In this document: piece after piece, positions 24,901-41,670 of the stretch
Layout of the letters: the number at the start of each line of letters is the position of its first letter
Numbering within the stretch: the stretch's first letter is position 1
Program-made: the position numbers and the translations under genes
Origin: Haliclona indistincta
Taxonomy: Eukaryota > Porifera > Demospongiae > Haplosclerida > Chalinidae
Direction: 5' to 3'
Assembly (NCBI GenBank): GCA_964017065.1
Contig: OZ024788.1
Location: forward strand, 4,232,887-4,296,886
DNA length: 64,000 nt
Notes under the pieces: model-generated
What the model was told of the DNA's origin: nothing
Seen by the model: the letters and a program-made list of their open reading frames with translations, nothing else
The model's database searches: none

Positions 24901-25773
24901 AGGAAATTATTATTCCACCTGCACACACAAGGAAATACATTAGAGGTATTCATAGGTTCAGTTTTATAAAAGTCCAGCCTATCTAACCAGTAGACATGAA
25001 GTGGGACAACATTTGCATTCAGCTGGATCATCAGTTTGTGCAGGTGCAGGAGCATAATATTACCATTATGAGAATCCAGTTATAGCTAGCATTTTGTCAA
25101 TGAATATTATAGAATACCAGTGATTGAAGTTCTAGGGAAAAACAGTTTTTATAGCCAATTATGATAGGTTGTCATTCACAAAGTATACCATAACAACATT
25201 AACTGGGCATAAAACCACCAAAGAATTGCAGGAATCCCAATTGCATACACAAGCTGTATCACAGAAAATAGAAACTGTGCTGGTATTCACTCACTTGTCT
25301 CTAGACTGGAGGTCGCTAATGATAATGAAGTGACGGGTTGAACACAGTAGTTACATACCACTTTGCTAGACAATCCAAGCTGCTGGGTTTCGCCAACCAG
25401 ACCTAGTATCAGAGAAGGTAGTAGCTAAGAAGGTAGGTTCTAATCCGCAGTCGCGTGATAATACAGAGACTCAGTACTACATGTACATATGAAGTATGTA
25501 TAATAGTATACTATGTAACAATTTACTTTTCTCAAGCAGGCCAGGATTCACTAGCGAAGCAGCTGGCGGCGGAATGTAGTGGTATTGCCCTCCACTAGAC
25601 AGCACTAGCAGGATAATCACAGTGACCACTACTTCTATAGTGATCGTGGTCAGTGCCAGCAACAGCGACCAACTGGTTTCATCTGGTCGTAACACTTTAG
25701 CTCTTCTACCGCTTGGACCAACACGGACACGATGGAGACCGATCCTGGCTCGCCAGGTCGCGATATCAATCAT
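12904..25773 (-). CDS. NLR-2: 2A-bearing death-fold NACHT receptor, interrupted by retrotransposon in intron 6
   Basis: Exons by splice sites: 25,773-25,527, 25,402-25,295, 24,479-24,366, 24,308-24,204, 24,153-24,022, 23,964-23,650 and 15,920-12,904, all phase 1 and open. Exon 1 begins MIDIATWRARIG and has a hydrophobic span containing TIEVVVTVIILLVL. Exon 5 carries GDVEKNPGP. Exon 6 is the death-fold-like domain. Exon 7 has Walker A GSPGIGKT, Walker B VFLILEGYDEL, and the same leucine-rich tail with two C-terminal repeats. The NACHT exon starts at 15,920, not at the internal methionine near 15,789: the acceptor CTCTCAG and the frame upstream are conserved with NLR-1 and -3. Intron 6 is about 7.7 kb because of the DIRS-order element. 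The coding frame is intact, so whether the gene is expressed depends on splicing across that intron. Confidence 0.75.
15921..16411. other. NLR-2 intron 6, left flank of retrotransposon
   Basis: The first 120 bp resemble intron 6 of NLR-1 and NLR-3. From about 16,040 the sequence is unique to this unit and AT-rich, ending in an (ATA/ATT) tract at 16,380-16,411. No gene is seen. Confidence 0.6.
16412..16601 (+). repeat. Split direct repeat A1
   Basis: Matches A2 at 22,571-22,769. Shared text includes ATGTTATTTAGAG at the left edge and TCGTGTCTACTGCGTTC at the right edge. A2 has about nine extra bases near its start. Confidence 0.88.
16643..19254 (+). CDS. Gag-like protein of the DIRS-order element (two exons)
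   Basis: Exon 1 (16,643-16,820) starts MDKDRAGSSKD and ends at the donor CAG/GTACGG. Exon 2 (18,203-19,254) follows TTTCCCAACAG in matching phase. The C-terminal part shows a CCCH-type finger (C-RRFNRGA-C-SANP-C-RFE-H) followed by C-x2-C-x4-H-x4-C, as expected for nucleic-acid binding gag proteins of this order. A serine-rich linker precedes it. The central section around residues 140-260 is helical and probably the capsid-like region. The intron of about 1.4 kb is inferred from phase and splice consensus only; it contains a nested MITE. Confidence 0.65.
17103..17677. mobile_element. MITE nested in the gag intron
   Basis: Terminal inverted repeats TAGCCTCGTACCCAGGC (left) and its complement (right) bound about 575 bp. 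Inner arms also pair: GCCTGGTATCTACTG at about 17,140 against CAGTAGATACCAGGC at about 17,625. No transposase is encoded. It is a non-autonomous DNA element inserted within the retrotransposon. Confidence 0.75.
17678..18202. other. Remainder of gag intron, C/T-rich
   Basis: A pyrimidine-rich stretch (17,690-17,810) is followed by sequence resembling 16,870-17,100, with shared GGGTCACCATACT blocks. This suggests an old tandem duplication around the MITE. No convincing ORF. Confidence 0.5.
19495..21230 (+). CDS. Reverse transcriptase-RNase H of the DIRS-order element
   Basis: The first methionine is at 19,566, but the frame is open back to a good acceptor (CGGCCCCACAG) ending at 19,494, so it may be spliced to gag. 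Counting from that methionine, RT motifs include KIDLLSAYRHV near residue 157, LPFGLRSAPKIF near 191 and the catalytic YLDD at 224-227. RNase H follows, with acidic residues in LSDASGSWG (about 387), AANELLP (about 419), RSDNQTV (about 444) and DNKAADALSRG (about 494). Length and order fit the DIRS order, where RNase H is fused to RT. The 3' end overlaps the recombinase ORF in another frame. Confidence 0.88.
21161..22117 (+). CDS. Tyrosine recombinase (integrase) of the DIRS-order element
   Basis: 318 residues. The N-terminal SAM-like region contains NSIRSYSSAQKRYLSFC and AYLSGVRHLQ. The catalytic set is visible: Arg in FGFMRSGEF (about 155), H-x-x-R in GHSFRIGAATAA (His 268, Arg 271), Trp in LGRWES, and a Tyr at 299 or 302 in DAYRLYVRT. 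It overlaps the RT ORF by about 70 bp in a different frame. It would integrate a circular cDNA by site-specific recombination. All catalytic residues are kept, so the protein looks active. Confidence 0.9.
   Translation: MDISTLEGSVRDLFTQGLAKNSIRSYSSAQKRYLSFCDLYNLSPIPVSEHVVCLFSAFLAHQGLRAQTISAYLSGVRHLQVSAGIEAPSRASWPRFQYVLKGIMRSQTEGSRRRLPITPVILKKLHFIWEGSADMHFDSRLLWAACTVGFFGFMRSGEFTCQSASSEPPIPVSAVSVDSHTSPSLVRIFLKKAKSDPFGKGVFIFLGKCDSSLCPVAAVFSYLAVRPPGEGSLFVWKDGSPLLREQFVRHVKQALRSAGIDESCYSGHSFRIGAATAAAMAGVSADVIKMLGRWESDAYRLYVRTPRETLASISRLIT
22393..22570 (+). repeat. Split direct repeat B1
   Basis: 178 bp matching B2 at 22,833-23,010; both start TGGGCACGCTGAAGC and end AACGGTAAGTGGTTAA. It abuts A2 directly. 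Confidence 0.9.
22571..22769 (+). repeat. Split direct repeat A2
   Basis: Copy of A1, placed between B1 and B2 as expected for the A1...B1-A2-B2 structure. About 60 unique bases separate it from B2. Confidence 0.88.
22833..23010 (+). repeat. Split direct repeat B2 (right end of element)
   Basis: Copy of B1. Its end at GTGGTTAA marks the right boundary of the retrotransposon. Confidence 0.88.
23011..23649. other. NLR-2 intron 6, right flank
   Basis: Unique to unit 2. It holds a near-perfect palindrome around 23,577-23,600 (ACCCTCG...CGAGGGT around CGCATGCG). No gene was recognised; the short minus-strand ORF near 23,007-23,393 has no visible domain. Confidence 0.5.
24029..24052 (-). other. 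2A ribosome-skipping motif in NLR-2 exon 5
   Basis: The codons read GDVEKNPGP, preceded by KLMLS. The motif is fully canonical and is identical to that of NLR-3. Confidence 0.88.
24500..24882. mobile_element. TA-flanked MITE in NLR-2 intron 2
   Basis: GAGAGTTTTAGTTA at the left and its exact complement at the right bound about 383 bp, each flanked by TA. The equivalent intron of NLR-1 and NLR-3 lacks this block, so it is an insertion. The TA duplication suggests a Tc1/mariner-type mobiliser. Confidence 0.8.
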
Positions 25774-26075
25774 TTTTGCAACAATATCGGCAAGGACACT
25801 GCAACCAGAGCATGCATGTAGCAGTCCCCGCGCGCATGCGTACTGCATGGCGAATAAATTAATTTTTACATGTACAGTTATCTATTTCTGAAAACAAGCT
25901 ACAAATAAGTTGTGAATAATGTTCCGAATAAGTTGTGATGGTAAGATTTTCTTGTTGTAAACACCACCTTAAAAATAGTTTTATTATAGTGAACAGCTAG
26001 ACCACAGACATTCACAAGAAATCAGTAATTTTAAATCCTGCAGTGAAAATTACTGCGTATTCTATTATTCTCAGT

Positions 26076-27480
<1,405 letters not shown>

Positions 27481-27879
27481 TTTCAATCTTGCTTGAATAT
27501 ACATAATAGACCACTCATCAGAACAAGCCGTTCTCAGAGGACAGCTCTTACAAAGACAACAGCTCAGACCTTATAAAGACAATGCGAAAGATGGAGTGGG
27601 ACTGAACACCATGACTAGAAGGAGTCTTAACACAGGGACAGTCTACACTAGTCTGACTAGATAGCGATATTTTTCTTAGCAACAGATGATAAATATCAAA
27701 AAGTTATCAAGTTAACACACACAAGGTTCAGCTATTGCTTAGTGAAATCACATTTTTACAAAATTAATGAAAAGTGCATGGGTAGAAATACAAAACTTAA
27801 TACAGTTATGGACCAAATTAGGATTATGAATTAAGTAAGGGAGTGTTACACAACTATAAGTAATATCATTATCTTCTTT

Positions 27880-28450
27880 TCAGGCTAATTCCTCATGGAT
27901 TTCAAAAGCTTTTTGCCTGGCATCTGTTGTTGCTGTTCGTTTTCTTTGCTCACGTTTTTCTCTTTGTTGACGTTTTCTCCTTGTAAACTCGCTAGAGTTG
28001 GTAGTACAAGCTTCAGGTTTTCATCATGATTTTCTGCTTCTTCTACCAAAGAGAGTGATCTATATACCTAATTATTCTGCTCATCGATTTTTGTTAGATG
28101 ATTACAAGACATCGGCACGTCCACTGGTACTAGCTGAGGTAATAGACGAAGAGAACTGAAAAATTTATGAAGTATATCTTCAATATTTTCTTCTTTGCTA
28201 ATTATCAGTTCAATGCTGTTGATAATTTGCATAACATGTTCAAAACCCAGATCTGTTAGCATAATTATATTGATCGTTATATATATTTCACAATCTTAAA
28301 TGAGAGAATTGTTCCAGTGCGCGAACAAGTGCCTTCAGTGATACAAGTTTTGTACACAATATTAAGCATTGGAAAAATTTGCTTTCAAGAGTCATGTGGA
28401 TGAGAGCAAGACCTTCTAAGCATGGAGAAAATGATGATCAAGTTCCGCTG
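27880..28450 (-). pseudogene. Detached 3' fragment of an NLR NACHT exon
   Basis: The minus strand keeps LTDLGFEHVMQIINSIEL and IEDILHKFFSSL, matching the C-terminal end of NLR-1 and -2, with an in-frame stop after KIDEQNN at about 28,068 and loss of the preceding leucine-rich part. It lies directly 3' of NLR-3, whose own tail has only one of the two C-terminal repeats. The fragment therefore probably represents the missing end, separated by a rearrangement. Confidence 0.7.
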
Positions 28451-28617
28451 TTCTGTTAACAAAATAAAAATGAAAAGTGCATGGATACAAAGTGTAGACT
28501 AAACTATTGATCATATTTATGAGTATAATTATGCTAGGATGCATGGGTGCAAGTTAATGGAGTGTCACACAACTATATAAAACAAAAAAATTCTCGTTTA
28601 TTAACATTTTCTTCTAA

Positions 28618-31600
28618 TCAATCTAATTCTTCATCATGCTTCACTGATTGGAGCACAGCACACGGTCTCGATTCCAAAGCTCTTTGCTCATTTTCTTGTG
28701 ACTGCAGCTTTGGTTTTCTTTGCTCACGTTTTGCTCTTTGCATGGGCACTATTATTGATAGCACAAGCTTCAGGTTCTCGAAATTTTCATCTTCAACGTC
28801 ACTCTCCTCATCTTCCTCTGCTTCAAATTGACTAGAGGTCGGCATGTCTGTTGGTACTAGCTGAGAGAAATGAAGAGGTCTGAAAAATTTATGACGTATA
28901 TCTTCAAGTTGTTCTTTGCTAAATATAGCATTTATCAGTTCAATGCTGTTGACAGCTTGTGTAACAAGTCCAAAACCCAAATCTGTTAGCATTATGCGAT
29001 CATTATATTTCACAATCTTCAATGAGTGAATTTGCTCCAGAGCACTAACCAGTTCATTCACTTTATACGCATTTAGAGAAACCTTGTACCAGCAGAAAAT
29101 CTCAAGACTGGTGCTTTGACGCAAACTAGTACAGAAGTCGCTAAAATTCAAATCTGACATTCGGGTGCAATACTTCATTAACAGTATGTTGACGAGAGTG
29201 CTCATATTTGGTAAGACAAGAGAGGGTATTAATGATGCACTTCCTGCGCCCTGTAGCCAGACCGATTTAAGTGATGGGCAGCGTAGTTCTGGTATAGATA
29301 CCACAGCTGGTAACTCGCCTTCAGCCATATATGTGTTTACCAAAAGTGCTTGTAGTGATGTAAGTTTTAGTAGATTATCAAGCATTGGGAAAATTTGTTT
29401 TATACTCTCAAACTTTATGGGGTAAAGAAGAAGACCTTCCAAGGACGGAAAGAGTTTTGACAATGAGCGACCAAGTTCTGCTGTTGCATCTTCTTGATGT
29501 ATGTCTGCTAACCAAATCCATGTGACCGACCCATATGAAGATTTGTTTGAGGCAAACCTGTCAAAATGTTGCACAAATTTGTCCAATAGTGAAATGCTCT
29601 CTAATTCAAGACTCCATTGTGATGTTGGATCACTGTTAGCAACACACCAGGCAGTGACAAAGCATTCTAGTGGATTAGTAATAGTGGGAATAATGTTTTC
29701 GTTAGCGAAAAGTCGTGTAGTGAGCTCATGAGACTGGGTTTCAAACAACAGCTGAAAGAAGTACGGATTGCATTTCTTTCTGTTCATAGTGGCAGCAACT
29801 AACGAAGCAAGATCAACGTCAAAAAATTCAAGTGCGGTAGCAATTTTAAGACCAAAACTATCTACGCCTGGTAACATATTGTCTGCTGCTTTAAGAGATT
29901 TATTCAATAGCTCAATAGGAATCGAAGTGAGTTTAGTGAGACCAGACAGAAAGTAAAGAGCTGGCCAAAAATAACCTGTAGTTATTCCATCCCTTACAAG
30001 CGTGTCAAGAGGAAACAGGCTCGTCTCACTAACCAGTCTAACCATATCCTCTGAACCCATTCTAGACCAATGCAAGGCGGCCAAATATTCCTGTAGGGTC
30101 AGGTGTAAAAAGCAGTAAGACACTGTGCTACCAAAAGTTAACTCCTCTTCTGCACTTTGCATCAGACCCATATGATCACATGGAATGCTATCAAATATAA
30201 ACTGTTTCTTCTCCAAACCCTCTGCTGCTAACTGGGACAGCTTCCAAACTTGTTCCTGTACTTCTGAGGGCAAGTCCAACAATTTGGTAATTTTTCTTTT
30301 ACACTTACTGTAGACCGGGTGGTCATTGATGTAGCGAATCAATGAGCTGAGTAGTATGTCTGTATAAAGCTGTGTCAGTGTAGTGGGAGCATAGGCTTTG
30401 CCTTTGTTCTTAGTCCATTTTTCAATGTACAAGCGAGTGATTATAGCGCATTGAAGAGGAATGTACATAATGGAGGACACAAATGGGTTCGACTCTATGT
30501 ATGATTTAAAGTCGGGCAATATTTTGGGACGCTTTTGGCATGCTAATTCCACATATGCTTGTATATCATCATCATTGAAGCCAACTACTTCTATGTGTTG
30601 ATCAATGCTATTTTTAAATTCACAACACAAAGTATCACTGGCTAGTGGTCGACTTGTTATCATAATCGTTGCTTTAGGCAAGCACTTTCCTATCAGTAGT
30701 CGATTCAATATGCTACCATCAGTTCTATGATCTTCTGATAACTCATCATATCCTTCCAGTAAAAAAAACACTCCTCTACCATGTACGCGTGTTACATAAT
30801 CTAAAACCTCCTGTTTGATGGTATTGTTGTCCATATAAAAAAGATCAGACAAGTTTGTTGTCTCTCGCACACTCGTTTTACGCAATTGCAGCATAACAAC
30901 AATATCTCTATCTTGCAGCATTTTGCCTTCTGCCCATTGGCGGCATAGCTCCCATGAAAGCATTGTTTTTCCTATTCCCGGGCTGCCTTCTACCAAGATG
31001 TGTCGTACCACAGACTGATCCTCACTTGTACCAATATCCTCCATCTCCATTGGTCTTCTCTTCATTTTTAATGTAGCAATGTCTCCATACAGCTGCAACA
31101 AAAGACATTCGGATTTCAATTCATCATCTTGTTCCTCTTCCACCTCCTCATTGCTGACCAGGTTGAGGTGAATAAAGTCTTTTAGTTGGATTTTAAACGT
31201 TTCCTTAAGTTCTGGTGAGTTGTGGATATAGCAAGTCTTGAGGTAGTCAATGTAGTTCTGGACGTCAGGAGAGTGTGGAACACCAGGTGGTGAAATAGTG
31301 GGAGGGGGAGCAGGTTGATCTGAGAGAGGGATGAAATACAATCATCTATGTACCTGAGCTTAATATTCCAAAGTAAGAAGCCAAGATTACAGTTTGAAAC
31401 ATTATTAGATCAACATTCTACTCCTTAAATTTAGCCGGCTCACTCCAACAAAAACCTGACAGGCTAGTTACGCAGATAATTAATGGAGTACAGTACCGTT
31501 CACGAGTAAGTGGACCAACACCCGCGGGAGACTCGCAGGCAACCCGGGGGTAATTTTGTCTTGCCCGCGGAACCGTGTATCATTGATCGCAGGTACAGAG

Positions 31601-34565
31601 TGCATCACGCGCGGGTGCGGGTACGTACAATTGCACTTTATATATGCGCGTGCAAGTCACACAACGACAACGTGTGTCTGCCTAGCTAGCTAGCTAACTG
31701 TACTCAGAAGCGCTGTTACACATCGAAACTATTGATATGGGGCGCGGCGCGAGTGCATGCAAGGCGTGGAAAGCTGCATGCGGGCCGCGGGTAAGTGTGG
31801 TGCGGGTACACGTTCACGGACCCGCGGACACCCCCGAGTTACGCTCGGTTAGCCCGCGGTTTGAGTATACCTACTCGTGAACGGTACTGTACTACAAACA
31901 CAAATTATTTTGTATTTGAATTGCAACTTCAATTCCTGCATAATCTAATGATTAATGTCTTCCATATACCTCCGACACTTCTAAATTTCCTTGATAGTAT
32001 ACATGCAATGTACCATACAATTATACTTATAATTATAGCCAATCCATCACTTACCTAGTTCTGTTGTGATTCTATTAGCAACTAGTCTCAGTGCAGGTTC
32101 ATCATTCACAGCCTCACATAGCGCTCTCACAACTAGTGCTGCTTTGGCGGCAGACTCCATTTTAATCTGCACTGCATTCAATATTATAGTAGCCCTCTCG
32201 ATATCATCAATTTGAGTGAGTGTAGTGAGTCTTGTTTTTTCAGTAGTACTGATCAGATCTTTGGCATAGAGGACTGGTATCAGTGTATGCGGACTATTCA
32301 TGGCTTCCACTAGCTGATCAAAGTGTGCACGGAACACCTCGTACACAGCAGAGTTATCATCAGCAACTGCACCAGAGAAGACAGACTTAATGTGATCGCT
32401 GATCACGAACAGATACACTTACCTTTCCCTGGTCCGGGATTCTTTTCTACATCTCCTGACAGCATAAGCTTTGCCCTGCTAACCACACCTTTAGAGTAAA
32501 GGACTGGTATCAGTGGAGGTGCTCTCAGGTGATGAGTGGTATTGCCATTCGTAGCTACAGAGACATGCCAGCATAGCAAGAATAATATAATCATCATCAC
32601 TCACTTGTCATGAGGCCAACTGGCTTAACTAATGATAAAGTGACTGGTTGAATGCAGTATTGTTGAATTGCGTCACCGATGAACATCAGCTGGATTTCTC
32701 TAACTAAATCTATTATAAAGTACATTATGTACATCACTTATAATGGATATTCTATACCAAATGATGTGATTATTCCCATCAAGTAGAGTACAGGTATGAT
32801 TAGTGTTTGATAAGTCATTCCTCTCATGTGAGCATAGAACACATCCAGTTCATATCCAGTAGCAACAGCAACTGTGAAGTACAAGACATTGTGTAACCAT
32901 CTTATAGGAAATTATTTTTCAACCTGTGTACACAAGGAAATACATTATAGGTATTCATAGGTTCAGTTTATAAATGTCCACTTAATTGTGATAACAAAAA
33001 TGACAATTAAGTTAATTATTGTTGTTATGGTTTACTTTGTGAAGGGTAACCTATCCAGGGTAGGTATAAAACGCGGAACGTGGAATGGAACAGCAAACGG
33101 TAAAAAACCCTGAAGGACACTTGATTTGATTTGTTCAGCTTTAATCATAGCCTAGAGCTTACTTCTACATCTATAGGTAGAATTGCCCAACATAGTCTGA
33201 TCTGTGTTCTGTAGTGTAGCGCTCAAAGACTAGCTGTAGGTCACGGTGCCACTCGCTCACGCTCATCGGGTGCAGACTACTGAATCGAGTTCACAGGAAT
33301 CACTAGCTCTCTTTGTGACGGAGAGAAACTCTACCCTTAGCTTAGATCACCATAACATGACTTATTACCGTTCACTGAGTATGTTTACAGCAAGGCTGTC
33401 GTTAGAACGTTAACTTAGTTCCAGATGTGCGCTGTTAGACTAAACTCCGTCTGTATAGTTAGTGAGTTTAACCTCTGATTCATTTCTTACGAGTTACGCT
33501 CACGCAGAAATCTCAGGCTGAGCTGCTTGCACTAGTCTGACACCAGCTATCAACGCATCTCACACTCCACTACCGCTCTCCACTCTTTGGGTGCAGCAGT
33601 ACGCAAGCTGAAAAAGTCAAACCAAGTGTCATTTTTCTTTTCAAGTCGAAATTTGGCTGTTTTATTTACTGTTTGACGTTCTATTCCATATTCCATTCCA
33701 CATTCCATTCCATTCCACATTTTATACCTACCCACCTATCCATAAATTTAGTAGGTTAGTCTATAAAAACTGTTTTTCCCTAGAATGTTGGTTTTCTAAT
33801 TTTATTGAAAAAATACTAGCTTCTCATAATGGTAATATTATGCTCCTACACCTGCACAAACTGATTTGCATTCATGATCAGCTGAATGCACATGTGGTCA
33901 CACTTCATTGTCTACTGGTTAGATAGGCTGGGCATAAAAACAGCAGAGAATTGCAGGATTCCCAATTGCATACACAAGCTGTATCACAGAAAATAGAAAC
34001 CATGCAGGTATTCACTCACTTGTCTCTAGGCTGGGGATTGCTAATGATAATGAAGTGACGGGTTGAACACAGTAGATACACTCTACTTCACTAGACAACC
34101 CAAGCTGCAAGTCTTTGCCAACCACACCTATTATCAGAGAAAGTAGGTTCTAATCCGCAGTCGCGTGATAGTACAGAGACTCAGCACTACATATGAAGTA
34201 TTATCATTGCCGATCGGCAAATGATATGTAGGGATGACCTCGAACTAAGATGGCGGCTACTCATGTGTGAAAATGAGTTTTCGCACATAAAATTATGTAT
34301 TATTATGTAACAACTTACTTTTCTCCAGCATGCCAGTATTCACTAGCGAGGCAGCTGGCTGCGGAATGTAGTGGTATTGCCCTCCACTAGACAGCACTAG
34401 CAGGATAATCACAGTGACCACTACTTCTATAGTGATCGTGGTCAGTGCCAGCAACAGCGACCAACTGGTTCCATCTGGTCGTAACACTTTAGCTCTTCTA
34501 CCGCTTGGACCAACACGGACACGATGGAGACCGATCCTGGCTCGCCAGGTCGCGATATCAATCAT
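28618..34565 (-). CDS. NLR-3: 2A-bearing death-fold NACHT receptor with shortened tail
   Basis: Exons by splice sites: 34,565-34,319, 34,127-34,020, 32,871-32,758, 32,709-32,605, 32,554-32,423, 32,366-32,055 and 31,319-28,618, all phase 1 and open. Exon 1 starts MIDIATWRARIG with a hydrophobic span after RRAKVLRPD. Exon 5 has GDVEKNPGP. Exon 6 is death-fold-like (EVFRAHFDQL, LIPVLYAKDLIS). Exon 7 has Walker A GSPGIGKT, Walker B FFLLEGYDEL and TSRPLA. The protein ends HDEELD after one C-terminal repeat, so it is about 100 residues shorter than NLR-1. Two DNA transposons sit in its introns (31,491 and 33,058) without touching exons. The start lies only about 290 bp beyond the stop of the TMEM175-like gene. 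Confidence 0.8.
31491..31889. mobile_element. TA-flanked MITE with CAGTACC ends
   Basis: CAGTACCGTTCACGAGTA at the left and its complement at the right bound 399 bp, flanked by TA. The empty site is preserved in NLR-1 (GGAGTGCTACAAA), confirming an insertion. The interior is GC-rich with no ORF of note. Confidence 0.85.
32430..32453 (-). other. 2A ribosome-skipping motif in NLR-3 exon 5
   Basis: The codons read GDVEKNPGP after KLMLS. The preceding intron (about 50 bp) contains ATGATGATG in frame with this exon, followed by a hydrophobic run (IILFLLCW), so an unspliced or alternatively initiated transcript would give a signal-peptide-like leader ending in 2A. Confidence 0.88.
33058..33733. 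mobile_element. Non-autonomous DNA transposon with 9-bp target duplication
   Basis: GGGTAGGTATAAAA and its complement form the ends of a 676-bp element. ACCTATCCA flanks both sides (33,049-33,057 and 33,734-33,742). The inner ends carry GGAATGGAA-type subterminal repeats. A 9-bp duplication fits Mutator-like elements; an 8-bp hAT site with one chance match is also possible. No transposase. Confidence 0.88.
34203..34296. repeat. Dispersed repeat with GCCGATCGGC palindrome, copy 1
   Basis: About 90 bp match 40,378-40,466: both start TATCATTGCCGATCGGC and include AAGATGGCGGCTACTCATG. In this unit it lies just downstream of NLR-3 exon 1. Confidence 0.75.
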
Positions 34566-34852
34566 TTTGCAACAATATCGGCAAAGGGACGCTGCAAACC
34601 AGAGCATGCATGTAGCAGTCCCGCGCGCATGCGTACTGCGTTTTATGCATGGCGAATAAATCAATTTTTACATGTACAGTACAGTTATCTATTTCTGAAA
34701 ACAAGCTACTTGTTCCGTATAAGTTGCGATGGAAAGATTTTTTGTTGTAAAACACCACCTTAAAATAGTTTTATTATAGTGAACAGCTAGACCACAGACA
34801 TTCACAAGAAATCAGTAATTTTAAATCCTGCAGTTATTATATTATTCTCAGT

Positions 34853-40095
<5,243 letters not shown>

Positions 40096-40106
40096 CTTTG
40101 AATGAG

Positions 40107-40144
40107 AAATGAGAGAGAGAGTGAGAGAATGAGAGAGAGAGGGA

Positions 40145-40196
<52 letters not shown>

Positions 40197-40203
40197 AGAG
40201 AGA
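40107..40203 (+). repeat. (GA)n microsatellite
   Basis: Mostly pure GA dinucleotide repeat just upstream (minus strand) of the TMEM175-like exon ending the known gene. It provides the pyrimidine tract for that exon. Confidence 0.9.
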
Positions 40204-40377
40204 TTGGAAAAGAGAAGAGCAAACAGTTGACCTCAAGTGATACTGCCTAGAATGTACATAAACTAAGATGACTATACACGCGCACATAAGTATTGTGTTC
40301 AATCATCAGATAAGGAAACTCATGTGCATGTGCTATGTACATTAATAATACACACACATGTCAAGAATGGTACAATA

Positions 40378-41670
40378 TTATCATTGCCGATCGGCAATGA
40401 TATGTAGGGATGACCTCGAACTAAGATGGCGGCTACTCATGTGTGAAAATGAGTTTTCGCACATATCTCTACTGTTATACATTTCTACCGCATTTTGACT
40501 ATCTCTAAGGGAATCTGAAGTGTGAGCGCTTGTAGGAAGTCTATGAAAGTCGCCGGGACTGCTTGCTTGTCGATGAAAATCAAGATGGCGACTCTTAGGG
40601 AGGTCGTTACAGATCTTCGCTGTTATAGCGTTTCTCGAGATTCCAGACATCTAGGATTGATCAGGCGAATGTTCTGAGCATGGAAATACCTTTGGCGAAG
40701 CGGGCAGACGTTTCTAAAGTGGTAAACTGAAATCGCCGCCCACGCGAATTGTTCATCTTCTTTCTTCTTTCAGTAAGCCTAGCGCTGTCCTGAGTTAACG
40801 AATCACTACCAAACCTACACAATTGCACGTGTATATATCTGGGGTAGTGCACTTACTTTTTAGATAGGCATAAAACACTACCAGAAGCGAGTAATCCTTG
40901 AAAAACATGGGTTTTGGACCGTTTTGGACTGTTACAGCAACTCCAATAATTAACCCTCTTGTCGCTTCTTATCATTGACTCCGCCCACATCTGAGCTCGG
41001 TTCTCGCTTTCTCTCTGCTCTGGGCGCTTCAGCGCGCTAGCTAGAGCTTAGAGGTATGAACAAGCAGTATACTATCCCCTGGGTAACACTGATCTGTCTA
41101 TGCTGGCATCATGACCCATGGCAGGCGCCAACCGGACGACGGTGATCACCCGCGCGATCTGGCAGGCTACTAGTAAAGTTTCTTACACTACACGGCGTAA
41201 GCTGTACTCATAGGACCCCTGTGCTGTTGACAACAGGGCATTGGTCATTGAAAGAAGCTAGAAGCCTCTGTGATCGTGATATCGACATCAACATGCAAGC
41301 CTGCATGGTAGTACGGCGCAGGCCTCGGACTCATTTATAGTATAGGCTTCCAGCCATCATGATCCTCATAGCTGAGCTGAGTTGTTAGTGTTAGTCTCTT
41401 CTTTATCCATTACAGTGCTAAGAAATATCATGTTGTCAACTCATACTCTCAACCTCTCTAACTAATTTAAACCTTTTCATTATTCTTGTGATTGCATGCC
41501 GATAATAAAATTCCATGTTCCTTGACTCTCTGTCTAGAGGCTATTAACCTTCTGATCTACTAGACTAGTATCTGCTGCTCACAGAGTTGTAAAAATGAAA
41601 TAAAAGCTAGCATAACTAGAATACAGCTAATAAGTTCAAACTGATAGTGATCAAAAAAGTAACAGGAACA
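40378..41670. other. Gene-poor stretch with dispersed repeat copy 2
   Basis: 40,378-40,466 is the second copy of the GCCGATCGGC-palindrome repeat seen at 34,203. The remainder to 41,670 holds only short ORFs with no recognisable domain. The missing 5' exons of the TMEM175-like gene were looked for here and not found. Confidence 0.5.
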
